Of a DNA stretch of 64,000 nucleotides, positions 43,790-54,829 are shown piece by piece. The translations under genes were made by a program, and so were the position numbers. Origin of the DNA: Margaritifera margaritifera (lineage: Eukaryota; Mollusca; Bivalvia; Unionida; Margaritiferidae); NCBI GenBank assembly GCA_029931535.1, contig JAQPZY010001628.1:1498501-1562500 (forward strand), written 5' to 3'. Under the pieces are notes generated by a model. The model had not been told where the DNA came from. It made no database searches and saw nothing but the letters and a program-made list of their open reading frames with translations. How positions within the stretch are numbered: position 1 is the first letter of the stretch; every line of letters begins with the position of its first letter.

Positions 43790-44860
43790 GGAGAGAATCT
43801 CGAGCAAGAAGGCCCTCCAATATGAAGGTTTATGAGGGAAAGTGGCGTGTTTTTAGGGACTGGTGCCAAGTCAATAACATCATCCCTTTGAGTGCATCGA
43901 TCCCTCAACTGGCTCTCTGAGGAGAAACAGTTGGCCCCAATTACCCTCAAAGGCTACCTCTCCATGATATTTAACTCATTCAGGCATCATGGCAGAAGAG
44001 ATATCGGTCATGAAGAAGATATATCAGGCCTACTGGCCAATTTTGATTTGAATCGACCAAAATCACTCACCCTGTTTCCAAAATGGAACCTGTCCTGGGT
44101 TTTAGCATAGCTCAATTCAGATAAATTTGAGCCTTTAGCCCAAACCTCACTGAAGCTACTATCATACAAAACATGTTTCCTGATAGCCTTAGCTTCAGCA
44201 TGCTGGGTGAGTGAGTTACATGCCCTTTCAGTTGACCCGAACTATCTTCAATTCAGATCAGATGGTTTGGAGGTTCTCTTGATGCAAACAGGCTTTGTGG
44301 CCAAAAATAGGTTGCCATCAGTGGCCAATCAGAGAGGCATCATACGCTCCCTCTCTTCAATAGACACGTTAAGAGCAGCAGCCATGCAAAACCCTGTCCA
44401 CTCCCTCAAGCACTACTTGAAGCGCACAGAGGCAAATCGTGGCACACGCAAATGATTCTTTCTCCTGGTGGAGACCAGGAAGCAGGATATCACCCCTCAA
44501 ACCCTATCTTCAGGGCTGAAGTGGGTTATATGCTCGATGTACTCTGAAGTCTACAAAGATCAGAGTTGCTTCATGAGGATTTCCATTGAAATTAGAGTGA
44601 ACTCTGCGAGCCTTGCTTCAAACATGACGTTTTGATACGAGGCATAAGAGAAGCTGTTGGCTAGCATGCAGAGTCAACCTTATCTTTTATCTCTGAGATT
44701 TAGTTTCGCAGAGACAAACTCTGAATCTGGTGGGTCCTATGATGGTGGCCCAGATGACCACCAGACCCTGTTAAAGCCAACACAGCCTCTTAGCTTCACT
44801 GGATTCGCCAGTGAAATTTTGTTGGTAAGAAGAATTCAATAATCATCTTCTTACTGGATA
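43790..44860 (+). pseudogene. DIRS copy 1 tyrosine recombinase, decayed
   Basis: GKWRVFRDWCQVNNIIPLSA and KQLAPITLKGYLSMIFNSF give the core-binding domain. KTCFLIALASACWVSELHAL is the first catalytic box, with Trp where the family has the catalytic Arg. Frames are broken after about 44455, and the later His/Arg/Tyr boxes are not intact. Confidence 0.75.
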
Positions 44861-45049
44861 TAGGGGTCACAGATCACGTGACCGCAGGCTGTGTTGTGTT
44901 CAAGTTAGGAGAGTGGGTTGTCGTTCACATAGGGATTCCCGCCTTTATTCCCAAAAAGGATACCCAATGTATAGGTAGGATGCTCAGCATCTCCTCCAAG
45001 TACCTATTCCCCTAACATTAGTGTTATTGGGGAACATATTTGAAGGAAA

Positions 45050-45370
45050 AAGCAAATTTTTAAGTAAATTATGATTCTCTGAGAATACTTAACTGGATCA
45101 CACTACTTTAAAACCCTCCCAGTCACCCCGCCATGCGAGCATCCTTGTTGGTATTTTGATCAGCTTGGAAACTAGCGACACCTGGTGGCAGCAAGGGGAG
45201 GTAATGGGCAAGAGTTATTGACCTTTGTCTCGATGATATAGACAGAAAAGACACATTTTCATCTTTTAGTAGGGCTGGGTTTGGGAGGTAGCTGGCTTAA
45301 ATCCCTAACGTTAATGTGATCAGGTAAGTATTCTCAGAGAAACATAATTTACTTAAAAATTTGCTTTCCC
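45050..45370. repeat. Inverted arms at the right end of DIRS copy 1
   Basis: AAGCAAATTTTTAAGTAAAT at 45050 and its near-exact complement ending at 45370, each about 45 bp and continuing through TCTCTGAGAATACTTA, enclose the right terminal repeat and could form a large stem. Confidence 0.75.
45172..45324 (+). repeat. Right inverted terminal repeat of DIRS copy 1
   Basis: GACACCTGGTGGCAGCAAGG then GGGAGGTAATGG, and ATCCCTAACGTTAATGTGAT then CAGG, are the inverse of the left repeat. Confidence 0.8.
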
Positions 45371-45649
45371 AGTTGTTGCTATTGTTACTGTTTTATATGA
45401 AATCCTTCCCCCACGCCTTTGGAAAAAATTGCATTGTCAATGAGATGTTATATTTTGTGGTGTGATTATACATTTCTAATGTTTGCATGTTTTTATTCAT
45501 CATTCTGTTCCTTGACACCATTAATCCTGTGACCATCAGACTTAGCATAAAGTTTTTAATATATCTCACATTAGCTTACAAAACATATCATTTCCATGGC
45601 CATTTTAGCATTCCTTGAGTTGTGCATTCTCCTTGTATCTCTCTTCTAG
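45371..45649 (+). other. End of SCPx intron 5
   Basis: Plain AT-rich sequence before exon 6; nothing recognised. Confidence 0.5.
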
Positions 45650-45714
45650 GAATTTCGGATTGTGTATTGGCACTTGGATTTGAGAAGATGAGTAGAGGAT
45701 CACTCAAAGCCATG
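45650..45714 (+). CDS. SCP2: SCPx/SCP2 exon 6 (residues 110-131)
   Basis: Encodes ISDCVLALGFEKMSRGSLKA and M, the conserved ALGFEKM strand of the thiolase core. Acceptor TCTCTCTTCTAG, donor GTAAGC, phase 0. Intron 5 before it holds a whole decayed DIRS element. Confidence 0.94.
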
Positions 45715-46249
45715 GTAAGCATCTGAAAGACCTTCATATAATTGTATCTCCAGTTTTACATAATATAGAATTGTAAAAGTTTTGACGTTGCTTACGGAAC
45801 AATGTTTTTCCCAAATATTTTACAGAAAATGTGAGAAGTGCATGATCCTGTATGTCTAGTGCATGTCCATATTACTGAAAGCATAATGTCATCCAGTTTT
45901 TCTTTACCCTTTGAAATAGAGATTTCATGCCTTCAGATATGATTGAGGATGCAATTTAGATTGCCACAACAGATTTAGAAATTTGATCCAGCCCTTGGGA
46001 GAAGGTCTAGTTGGGGAGAATTTTGGGATGGTGGGGAATGAATAACTGTGAAAATCAAGAGAATAATGTGGTTTTAATCCAGATTTATAACAAAATTAAT
46101 ACAAGATTAAATTTAACTGCATATGTTTATATAATCTAATTCAAGATAGCAGAGTGAGGAAATGTTGGGAAAAAAATCTTTGCTGCAGAGTTTTTGTTCG
46201 ATGCATCATGATTTAGAATCATAATTTTAAAAAATCTTCTCTTTTCCAG
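45715..46249 (+). other. SCPx intron 6, 535 bp, repeat-free
   Basis: Shortest complete intron of the gene here; no repeat or frame recognised. Confidence 0.6.
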
Positions 46250-46376
46250 TACCATGATAGGACAAATCCACTTGACCAGCATGTGAAGGTCTTGGCAGAG
46301 ACCTATGGAATTTCTCATGGTCCCTTTGCAGCACAAATGTTTGGTGATGCTGGGAGAGAACACATGGAAAAATATG
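46250..46376 (+). CDS. SCP2: SCPx/SCP2 exon 7 (residues 132-173)
   Basis: Acceptor TCTTCTCTTTTCCAG. The exon begins YHDRTNPLDQHV and ends GDAGREHMEKY plus the first base of a Gly codon. It contains AAQMFGDAG, the conserved QMFG stretch of SCPx. Donor GTGAGC, phase 1. Intron 6 before it is the shortest here (535 bp) and carries no clear repeat. Confidence 0.94.
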
Positions 46377-46444
46377 GTGAGCAATACTGTGAAATTTATG
46401 CATCTTGACTTATAGGGAAAATCCAGCTATTAAACTTGTCACCA

Positions 46445-46640
46445 TATTAATCCTCATTAAATTCTTAGCTATTGTACCAATTTTCAAAGTTGTGGCTGAT
46501 CTGATATACAAGATAGAGATCAAAATTTAATTATCACAGGGCCACACCATATCGGCTCTGGCTAGGTACTCTGAGATTAACTGAATTAACTCTCTTTCTG
46601 TTCCGGTGATGCAGCATGGGCACATCTTGCTGGTGACACT
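46445..46640 (+). repeat. Short repeat shared by introns 5 and 7, copy 2
   Basis: Same blocks as 39128-39225, with about 90 extra bases (around 46540-46612) before GCACATCTTGCTGGTGA. Confidence 0.65.
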
Positions 46641-47239
46641 GATTGAAGTGTACATGTTTTTATTTGAGGCAACATTCCTCAGATTGCTTCTGTGTTTTAT
46701 ATATCAAGGGTAGACAAATCATTTTGCTTAAGTGTGTACGACAATTAAAATTAATGCCAGACAACCATTTGTCCCAATGTGAAAGCCCAGTTGGGCAACT
46801 GAAAGTATTCTTAAAAAATGATCATGTTACAAGTTATAAACAGAATTTTGTATATTTTCCAGCATCAAACATTTGATCAGTAAATTGTCCCTCTAGGTAC
46901 CTACAGTAGGGTACCCAAAAAATCTCCATATAATTCCATAGTTGAGTGTTGGGTGATTGATGCCAGTAAGATGCCACACTAATCTACATGTGTCTGCTAC
47001 TCATTTTCTGATTAAGTAATCACAGTCCATACAAACAACTCCACAAGGTGAAAACTTAAAGAAACAAGACTCGCGAATGTTCATCTCTTGTCAATACACC
47101 AACATTTTGTACCAACATTTTGTATGAGGATCTTTCATCTTTGGCTCGACACACTAAGCCCAGGATCTAGTATTACACTTCCTTGTTGGTTTGTGAAAGA
47201 AATGGGCACTCTATGTAGAGCATGTGATAGATGCTTCTG
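46641..47239 (+). other. Intronic stretch with no recognised feature
   Basis: SCPx intron 7 sequence before the hAT MITE; nothing recognised. Confidence 0.45.
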
Positions 47240-48304
47240 TTGCCATACCATGACGTGTCACGCGAAAAACACGATTTTGGACTTCTAAATCCCCTGACAT
47301 AGTCGTGCTTAGAAAAACACGATTTTCAGCAATCTTAGGGAAAAATAATACCCCACCCCACCCCTGTATTTTTTTACCATCATGATATTTCTGTGGTATG
47401 TAAACAGTCCTGCTCAGAGCTCATGTAAAACTATCCTCGAGGCAGTTTATACAGCTGTTTTAGAGGCAACTAAAAGATAAGATGGTCAGAGATAAACAGC
47501 CACCTTTCAGAGATTTACCTAATTGGCTCACAATTGCTAGGGTGATGTGTTGTGTCAAATCCTTTGAGCACTACTGAGGGAGATTCCATTAGACTTATTT
47601 GCATAGGTAAAGTACATTAAGTGGAACAACCCAGTTTGTCTGAAGTTAAGTACATGAAAGAGATGCGTGTTGAAGAACAAATATTGTTACACATCACTGA
47701 CTGCATTGAATGAGAATGTTGAAGCCATCTTTATTAAAGTTTGTGATCAGAGGCAATGTTTCGTTGAAGTCTAATTTATTACTCCATATATAAATGCAAA
47801 ACATGATTATTTTGTTAGTTGGAAAAGTGTACAAGTGTGATTAATTTTCTAAGTCAAAATTTCGAAACGTAGTCAACAATTGCATTACCTTCAAATCAAC
47901 TACTTAACTACTGAATGCAGCAAAGACTGCATGTAATTAAAACTACATTCCACTGTCCAATGGATTTTAAAGACAGTAACTTGGTGTATTTTGGTATTTA
48001 ATGTCTGTGAGGTTGTGACCATGTGTACCTATGTGTGTGGTGATGTTATTTGACAATGCTAAGTCTACCATATTTTTGTCTGTAAGTATATTAAATGCTT
48101 CAGAGAAAACAGATGGTATTTTCTTATATTCAGATTTGAATTTCAGGTCATTTGCTATAGGCTGATTTGAAAAGATAGCTTATTCTTATTTGGATGACAT
48201 CGCTTTTGGGGGGTCACACACAATGACCCCCCCCCCCCCCCCTTGAGACTACAAAGCACACTTTTTGAGTCTCAAAAAACCCAACACTGTCTTGGAATAT
48301 GGCA
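47240..48304 (+). mobile_element. hAT-derived MITE (about 1.07 kb), related to 62178-63801
   Basis: Starts TTGCCATACCATGACGTGTC and ends GAATATGGCA, aligning at both ends with the longer element at 62178. Shared blocks include GGCTCACAAT(T/A)GCTAGGGTG, TGTTGAAGCCATCTTTATTA and CAGCAAAGACTGCATGTAAT. The coding part from the zinc-finger exon to near the C-terminus is gone, leaving only noncoding ends. A C17 run is at 48226. Confidence 0.85.
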
Positions 48305-48850
48305 AGTACGTGTTAGCTAACTTTAACTAAAGGAATATGGCAATTTTAACTAATCAAACCAATCATAATTGTTGTTGTACATTATATTAGATTGTTGGGT
48401 AATGGCTAAACAAAAATACCACGTGGATAGTTTACAGTTACCTGAAAGTTTATACACAGAATGAATTGTATTGGATAATTATAACATTAACTGTAATGTA
48501 GTAAACACAAACAGGCATACAGGATGGATAAGTTTGTGGTCAGGGTTGGAAAGCCAGCAATAAAACAGTGTCAAAAAAGGAAATTGTTCTATTATCTTTT
48601 ATTTCCTGATCTTTAATAGATTAAATAAGTGTAAATTTGTGTGACATTTTCCATTTCAAGATTGATATAAGTTATGAGTATTGTGTGCAATCAAGACTAA
48701 CTAACTAACTATATCTGTTTGACAAAAGTTGTTGAATAATTTTGATTATGGCAATCATGGGCTACTGCAGTAATTTACCTGGCAACTAGAAACGTTTGCT
48801 AAACATCTGAATTTTCAAAGCTGGTTGCCCAGGGACTGCCATGGATTTTC
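48305..48850 (+). other. Intronic stretch with no recognised feature
   Basis: SCPx intron 7; ends in the (GT)n run. Confidence 0.45.
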
Positions 48851-48853
48851 AAC

Positions 48854-48856
<3 letters not shown>

Positions 48857-48886
<30 letters not shown>
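48857..48886. repeat. (GT)n microsatellite
   Basis: About 15 GT repeats, directly before the LTR fragment. Confidence 0.95.
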
Positions 48887-48887
<1 letters not shown>

Positions 48888-48890
48888 TAT

Positions 48891-49085
48891 TGTTACGACT
48901 CTATGGTCTTAAAATAATGTAGCAGAAAGATAGTGAACCAACAATGTATGTAAAATCAACACAATTTATTTCTAGTAAATTAAAGTGAAAGTCAAAAGAC
49001 ACTTACAGTAATGTGAATTAAAATCCAAATAATCCAATAATACTAAGTGACCTAATCACAAGTCCTAAATATAGAATGTTCTGAA
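48891..49085 (-). mobile_element. LTR fragment of the gypsy family
   Basis: TGTTACGACTCTATGGTCTT through CAAGTCCTAAATATAGAATG matches the first 200 bases of the solo LTR (minus strand). The rest is absent, lost or replaced by the following DIRS relic. Confidence 0.85.
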
Positions 49086-49282
49086 TAAATGAAAGTTCCG
49101 AGTGAATAAATGTTCTGAATGACAATCATATCCTTTTTTGTGTTGTTATTGATATTTTGTCCCCAGTACTTGGTTTATTTTCATGTATCTGTGCCCAGTT
49201 TCATTGATTGGAGGGTATTGAGTACATCACTATCAAAGCGGTGTTTCTATGTTTCATCCTTCCAATAGTAACCAGTGTCAGA

Positions 49283-49344
49283 GTAAGTATTTCCTACCCA
49301 TTTGTTGTTCTGGTTCATTGTTGTATTTATATATTTCCTTTCAG
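49283..49344 (+). other. Putative 5' leader intron of DIRS copy 2
   Basis: Donor GTAAGTATTTCCTACCC and acceptor TATATTTCCTTTCAG, 62 bp, directly before the ORF1 ATG. Copy 3 has the same donor context. Confidence 0.55.
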
Positions 49345-51580
49345 CATTCAGTAATGTCTCATGGTATTGGCAAATGGCATAACAGGGCAGTGTGGGACAC
49401 TCACTCCACCTATCTTGTATGCACAGAATTCATATGCACAGACAGTTGCCCTATTTGTTGTTGTGTATTGACCAGGTTTGGGACATGGTGGAAAGTCACA
49501 CTCATCTCTTCTCAGGCGGACCCCATTCACTCCCAAGAAGGAGCTATGGCACTTCCCAGTGTAAGGAAGTTTCCTCCTTCAATGACAGCACTTCCCAGTG
49601 TACAGACATCACCTGGCTTCATGAGAGAGGTTGCTATGGCACTTACCAGCGTACGGAAGTCACCTGTGGCTGCAGCACTTCCTGGTGTTTGGAAGTCAGC
49701 AGCTACCGTGACAGCACTTCACAGTGTACAGAAGTCACCTGATTCATTGTGAGATGAGTCCAGAGTTAGGAAGTGGCATTAGTAGACCTCATTTAAGCTA
49801 TCTCTCATTCATTGAAGTTGACTTCCTTGAACAGAGACTCTCCAATAAGGTCTACATCATTGAACCAATCATTGCACAGTGACTGGTCACTGGGTAGTGT
49901 GTCAGATGACAGTCAGCAAAGATTTGTCACCGGATCACTGGGCACTTGATGCCAATTACTGGGATATGTGTGTGGTAATAGAAAGTCTGTCACCAGTCAC
50001 TGAGTACTGGGCACTGATCAACATGCATAGGACATCAGTCTTCAGACCTGGTACCAGGTTTTGACCAGACAAGGGCCAGACAATAGAAGGAAGGGTTTGG
50101 TTTGATAATGCCTTGATCTCTCTGCCTCCTTTCAATCCCAAAGGGGAACGGCCTTCAATTCTTTTGAACCAGTCTGAGGAAAGGGATCAGGTTGATACCC
50201 CTCCCTGTTTTATGTTTTTATGTTCCCCCTGAACCCTTACAGAGCTTGGGGACTCCCACCACCCTGTGTTGAGTCTGCCATGTTTTCTTTTCCAACCATG
50301 CCACCATGGATGGTTTTGCCGTGGCTCCAATAATTGGTGGATTGGGTATGCCCTAGATTTTCCCTGTCTCCTCCAATCTTATTATCGGGGCTCCAGGTGG
50401 CTGAGTGGTCTAAGGCATTCATCTTTACATATCACTCACATCTCACCTCTGTCCACTTGGGTTGAAGTCATGGCTTGACCATTGTGGCTATGTGAGAATA
50501 GCTTCCCGTGGGTACCCAAAAAATCACAAATCCTGTCTTATCAAGGGTAGATAAGCATCAAGAGGGAATCTCCAGGGAGTGAAGATCAAAGAGCTAGGCT
50601 CATCTCCTCCTGTGAGCGGTGATGAGATAACAAACCCCTGGTCAGGAAGTCCTATTCTCCCAGGAGAGAGATCTGACAAAATAATCCTGCCTTGCCCTGA
50701 GAGCAAAGACAGGATGAGTTCTCAGAAAAACCTATCATACCTTGTCCTTCTCATGAGTTGGGTTTGCCTTCTTCATCCCACCCACCAGGCCAGGTGATGG
50801 GGGAGAAAGAGATGTGGAGTTTTGATAAGGCGGTTAATGAGGTTTACCACCTACTTCCCCCATATCTATGCCCCAATCCTGCAGGATCTTTATAGGCTAG
50901 GATCCTCTCCAGTTTGGAGGGACTCTCTGGGGCACAGCCCAATTCATACCTGCTGTTGCTTCCTTACTCAGTGATGGGGAGGAAGCTGACTCAGAAATTG
51001 TCTAAAGGTCAAGAAAGGGGCCAGACAGCACAGAGAGTGGTCTGTCTCCACTTCTACACTTTAGCCCCTGGTTTCGGCCAATAGCTGCAGGGTCCATTTG
51101 CCTGCTTGGCCCTTAAGCCCCCTACTTTGGATTTAGGTTTCTTCAGGTGGAGATTTCAGCAGCAACCTGTACCCATTACTCCATCAAAGCTCTTGAAGCA
51201 TTGGAAATGAAAGTGCAGACACTAGTTGCCATAGCTTCTGATGCCAACCTTTTTTTGCGGCCTCCTTCAATCTGTTTAAGGAGGAATCTTTGTTTCTAGC
51301 TGGCTTGTAGAGTTAGTGGCTGAGGGCAAGACATTAAGACGTGTGCTGTTGATGTCTATGGCACTCTCTGCAGAGCTACTTCATCTCAGGAAGGATGGAG
51401 TCTTGGAGACATCCAAAGTTTTGCTGGATCACAGCAAAAGCCTTTTATGGGCCACCCCACTGGATACAGAGATACTACTCAGAGTGTTAATCCCTGCAGC
51501 GGCCTGTTGCAATTTAACGGATCAGCAACACCAATCCTTGGCCATGGTACTGTCTGAAGAAACACCCCCATTCTAGAAGG
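49345..51580 (+). pseudogene. DIRS copy 2 ORF1 (gag-like), with internal repeats
   Basis: ATG at about 49354 gives MSHGIGKWHNRAVWDTHSTY, then LVCTEFICTDSCPICCC, the counterpart of the copy 1 Cys-rich region. At 49545-49745 five units of 36-50 bp repeat GGCACTT(C/A)CCAG(T/C)GT and GGAAGTCACCTG, encoding tandem Thr/Ser-rich segments. LETSKVLLDHSKSLLW (about 51400) is a block conserved with copy 3. Stops and shifts are frequent. Confidence 0.6.
50391..50515 (+). mobile_element. Truncated long-variable-arm tRNA SINE nested in DIRS copy 2
   Basis: GGTGGCTGAGTGGTCTAAGG, TCACATCTCACCTCTGTCCA and TATGTGAGAATAGCTTCC follow the order of the SINE at 27979-28228, then break off. Confidence 0.8.
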
Positions 51581-52009
51581 TCCACAGTCCCTCCTAGCAG
51601 TTTAAACAGGGAAACAATCAAAATCGAATAATTCCCAGTTTAAAACCCCGTTCCACCTATCATTCTGTGTCGAGGTGGCAGGAGCCAGACGAGGAATTCT
51701 ACTGAGGGAGGCAACACCCTCTCCAGCAAAGTCTTCCTCTTTCCACTGCCCCAGTAGGTACCAGATTAAGCCATTTTTCAGAGGCTTGGTTGGACCGCTC
51801 AAATAATGCATAGGTCCTTTCCACAATAAGGGAGGGTTGTCAGCTTAGCTTCTTAGACCCACCACCTCTTTCAGGGACCCCTATTCAATTCCACTAGTCT
51901 CAACTGGTATCTCTGCAGGAAGAGGCGTACTTTCTTCTAAGGAAGGGTACATTAGGTAAGGTGAAGACAATAAGAAGTCTGTGATTTTTTCCCTGATTTT
52001 CTTAGTTTC

Positions 52010-53340
52010 AAAGAGAGGGTGAATGTTCAACTCATTATCAATCTTTCCCCTTTCAACCAATTCCTTCTGGAAGAGGGATTCAAGATGGAGACAACCACCT
52101 CAGTGGAATGCCATCAGGCTGAATGACCTGATGGTCTCCATAGGTCTCCAGGATGCTTATCTTCACATTCCTGTCTTCTCAACCCTTAAGAAATGTATGC
52201 AGTTTTGTCTGGAACAGGAGATTTTTCAATTTTGGGCTCTTCCTTTTGGCCTTGGTTCTGCTCCCACAGCCTTTATGGGTGTAATATCGGCTCATTTAAG
52301 GTCCTTATGGGTTCCCATTCTCCAGATTACTACTTGATGCACAACGTCCTCAGGCATGCCTTCCTGAGCGATGTGTCTCTCTGTTGGGAGGTGACGACTT
52401 GACTAGGTTTAATCCCCAGTCAGAAGTTGGATCTTATTCCTTCTCATAATTTTGTTTATATGAAGATAAATTTTCTCACCTGTCACAGAACAGACTGTGT
52501 TTTCGTCCCTTCAGAATTTCACAGATACTTGATCTGTTAGCAAGACTGGATGTCATCTGGTCTCAGCCTCTCTCTCCTGGGTACTCTGAATGTGGCAGCA
52601 GACTTAATTCCCCTAGGAAACTTCATACATGGCCCCTCCAATTCTTTTTTTTTGCAAACTGGAGACTTCACTAGGACCACTTGTTCACCCAGATCCGTTA
52701 GGATCCAGGTTTCATCACTATCTGAGTTGGTGGAAAAAATGGGACAGGCTCTAACTGGAGTTCCAATTCATGCTCCTGAACCTCACTCCTTCCTTTACAC
52801 CAATGCCTCAGATTCAGGCTGGGAGGAGTGGCTCACCTAGAGCCTGAGGGAGCAGTTCTGCAAGGTCAGTGGTCTTGGAAAGAAGCTTCTCTCTACATGA
52901 ACAATCAAGAGTGTATAAATCCCATAAGGTATCGCTGTATCATGGTTACTACAGACAACACGTCTTTCATAGCGAACCTCAGATGCCCCCTCTCTGTGCT
53001 TGGAAGTTTGGAACCTCCTTCATTGGACAGCTTTGGAGGAGAATACTCTCAGAGCCCACCACATTCTGGGCAAGAAGAATGTTCTGGCAGACAGCTTGTC
53101 CAGACAGGGGCGAGCAGTCTCTACACCAGTCAGTAGCAGCTTTTTCATCTGTGGTGAAGGCCAATGATAGACTTGTTTCCAATGAGGTTGAAAAATGAGG
53201 TTCCCCTGGAGTGCCAGACCAGAGGACATGGGCATTGGACACCTTCAGTCTGAAGTGGGATCAACCATACATTTGTGCACGCCCACCTTTCAGAATAATC
53301 CCTCAGGTTCTTTACAGAGTCAGGACTTCCAAGTATTGGT
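52010..53340 (+). pseudogene. DIRS copy 2 reverse transcriptase and RNase H
   Basis: In shifting frames: WMVSIGLQDAYLHIPV (a D-bearing RT strand, written LNDLMVSIGLQDAYLHIP in the longest frame) and FQFWALPFGLGSAPTAF (RT thumb-side motif), then LDLIPSHNFVY, GTLNVAADLIPLG, RNase H TNASDSGWEEW (Asn for the catalytic Asp) and TTDNTSFIANL. Several stops; not functional. Confidence 0.8.
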
Positions 53341-53400
53341 TCATCCTAATAGCTCCCCTGTGACCTAAGAGATTGTGTTTCAGTGATCTCCTTGACCTTT

Positions 53401-53949
53401 TGAATTTTAGCAGTATTGAAACTTTAAATTTAAATGATTAAATACAAAAAATTAATTTCTTAAATCTTTGCATTATGCCTGGTTGACCTTATTCATGTGT
53501 CATTAATCGTGTGGGAAATGTTGTGCTAACTAAGAATATATCAAAATTGGAGATTTTTCGCTTTCATTTTTCCAGAAATCTCAAATTTAAATTTCTTCAG
53601 AGCTAAATTTAAACTTCTATTTTTGTCACTAATTTAAGTAATATTTATTCCTTCTCATATACAGGTGTATTTATATGAAGATTAATATAATTTATATGTA
53701 TTTTCTTGAAAGTAACAAAAAGAAAGCATCTGAAGTGCTGTTATAGAAAATTTTAATTAGTTTTCCCCATCTGTAATATCATCATGATCAGAAAAAGGTA
53801 ATAAGTTTGTGATGAGTTGGGCCCCCCTCCCCTCAATCTTTAAATGCTCATAACTTCAAAATTACTTGTCATATTTTAATCGAAATTTCACCATTGTTTA
53901 TGTTTAAGATATCCTCTTTATTTTTATAATATTTATTTCTAAACTTCAG
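53401..53949 (+). other. Intronic stretch with no recognised feature
   Basis: AT-rich SCPx intron 7. Confidence 0.45.
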
Positions 53950-54360
53950 TCTCATTTTAAAATCAGCTTCATATCTTTACATGGGATGTTGCTTGTAATC
54001 AGGATATTTCAAGAACCATTCAACATATTCTGATGCAATTTGATGTGAACATTATTTTATAGATCTAGATGTTTCATAGATCTAGATGTGTTTTTTATGA
54101 GTTTTGTCTCTTTTACTCCATTTTGGACAGAATTATGACCCTTTTTTGTCAATTTCATATCTGTATATGGGATGTTGCTTGTATTGATGAATCTTGGAAG
54201 GAGTTGGATTTCCAGCATGCTGCATCATCATACAGTGGAGTTTTAGCCCTAGAATGCCATATTCTTCTGACTTAGGTTTCCCAACATAAGTTTCTCACTT
54301 TGATGCCTTAAGGAGCAGATTGTGGTGAGGGTGGCCCATTGTGATGCACCCATTGCTAAA
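53950..54360 (+). repeat. Dispersed repeat, plus-strand copy
   Basis: Contains the block ATGGGATGTTGCTTGTA twice (about 53980 and 54170), so the core is itself a tandem unit of about 190 bp. It ends GTGATGCACCCATTGCTAAA, as does the minus-strand copy at 720-1025. Confidence 0.6.
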
Positions 54361-54445
54361 TAGGGTCCATGACCTCATTATATCTGAAATAATATAAAAA
54401 TGAAGGGCATTATAATGCAGGAGATCTGTATTAATCTTCTTACAG

Positions 54446-54509
54446 GTACTAAACCGGAGCATTTTGCCAAAATAGCCTGGAAGAATCACAAACATTCCAG
54501 CAATAATCC
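54446..54509 (+). CDS. SCP2: SCPx/SCP2 exon 8 (residues 174-194)
   Basis: Encodes TKPEHFAKIAWKNHKHSSNN, with the diagnostic SCPx motif WKNHKHSxNN, and ends with two bases of a Pro codon completed by the G that starts exon 9 (donor GTAAGT, phase 2). Acceptor TTCTTACAG. Confidence 0.94.
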
Positions 54510-54704
54510 GTAAGTTTCAGATATTAGTTGCTTTGTTTATTTCTATAATGATTTAATATTAATATTAATAGTTTTACATGTTGCTTTTAGTAAACAAAAT
54601 TTGTCCATATACACCATGACAGACCACTATCTACTGTGTAGAAATTGTTTTTAAGGACAGATTTAAAGCCAGTTACCTAATTCTATCCAATATCTATTCT
54701 AGAA

Positions 54705-54821
54705 CAGGGGTGTCAGACTCATTTGCTATGGCGGGCCAGATAAATAATAATAAATAATAATAATAAATAATGAGTCTGGCGGGCTGTATCCGGCCTGCGA
54801 GCCATATGTTTGACACCCCTG
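54705..54821. mobile_element. hAT MITE, CAGGGGT termini, copy 2
   Basis: 117 bp, CAGGGGTGTCAGACTCATTT to GTTTGACACCCCTG, with TTCTAGAA duplicated exactly on both sides (54697-54704, 54822-54829). An internal TAATAA microsatellite differs from copy 1. Confidence 0.92.
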
Positions 54822-54829
54822 TTCTAGAA

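Larger units (their letters stand above)
41471..45370 (+). mobile_element. DIRS-like (tyrosine-recombinase) retrotransposon, copy 1, decayed
   Basis: Between inverted repeats (41471-41559 and 45172-45324) lie remnants, in order, of a Cys-rich ORF1, DIRS-type reverse transcriptase/RNase H and a tyrosine recombinase, all on the plus strand. DIRS elements integrate with a recombinase in place of an integrase. The right end also carries a pair of inverted arms (45050-45093 and 45321-45370). Much of ORF1 and the N-terminal RT is missing, and frames shift often. Confidence 0.85.
49250..53400 (+). mobile_element. DIRS-like retrotransposon, copy 2, decayed
   Basis: Same family and orientation as copy 1: leader intron, Cys-rich ORF1, a gag-like block (51316-51576), RT (52020-52560), RNase H (52780-53110) and the block after RNase H (WALDTFSLKWDQPY, about 53230). 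The recombinase is absent. A SINE fragment is inserted at 50391. Terminal repeats were not found. Confidence 0.8.

Noticed and set aside
49545..49745. Independent minisatellite
   Set aside because: It lies inside the ORF1 region of DIRS copy 2 and copy 3 has a comparable internal repeat at the same place, so it is treated as part of the element.
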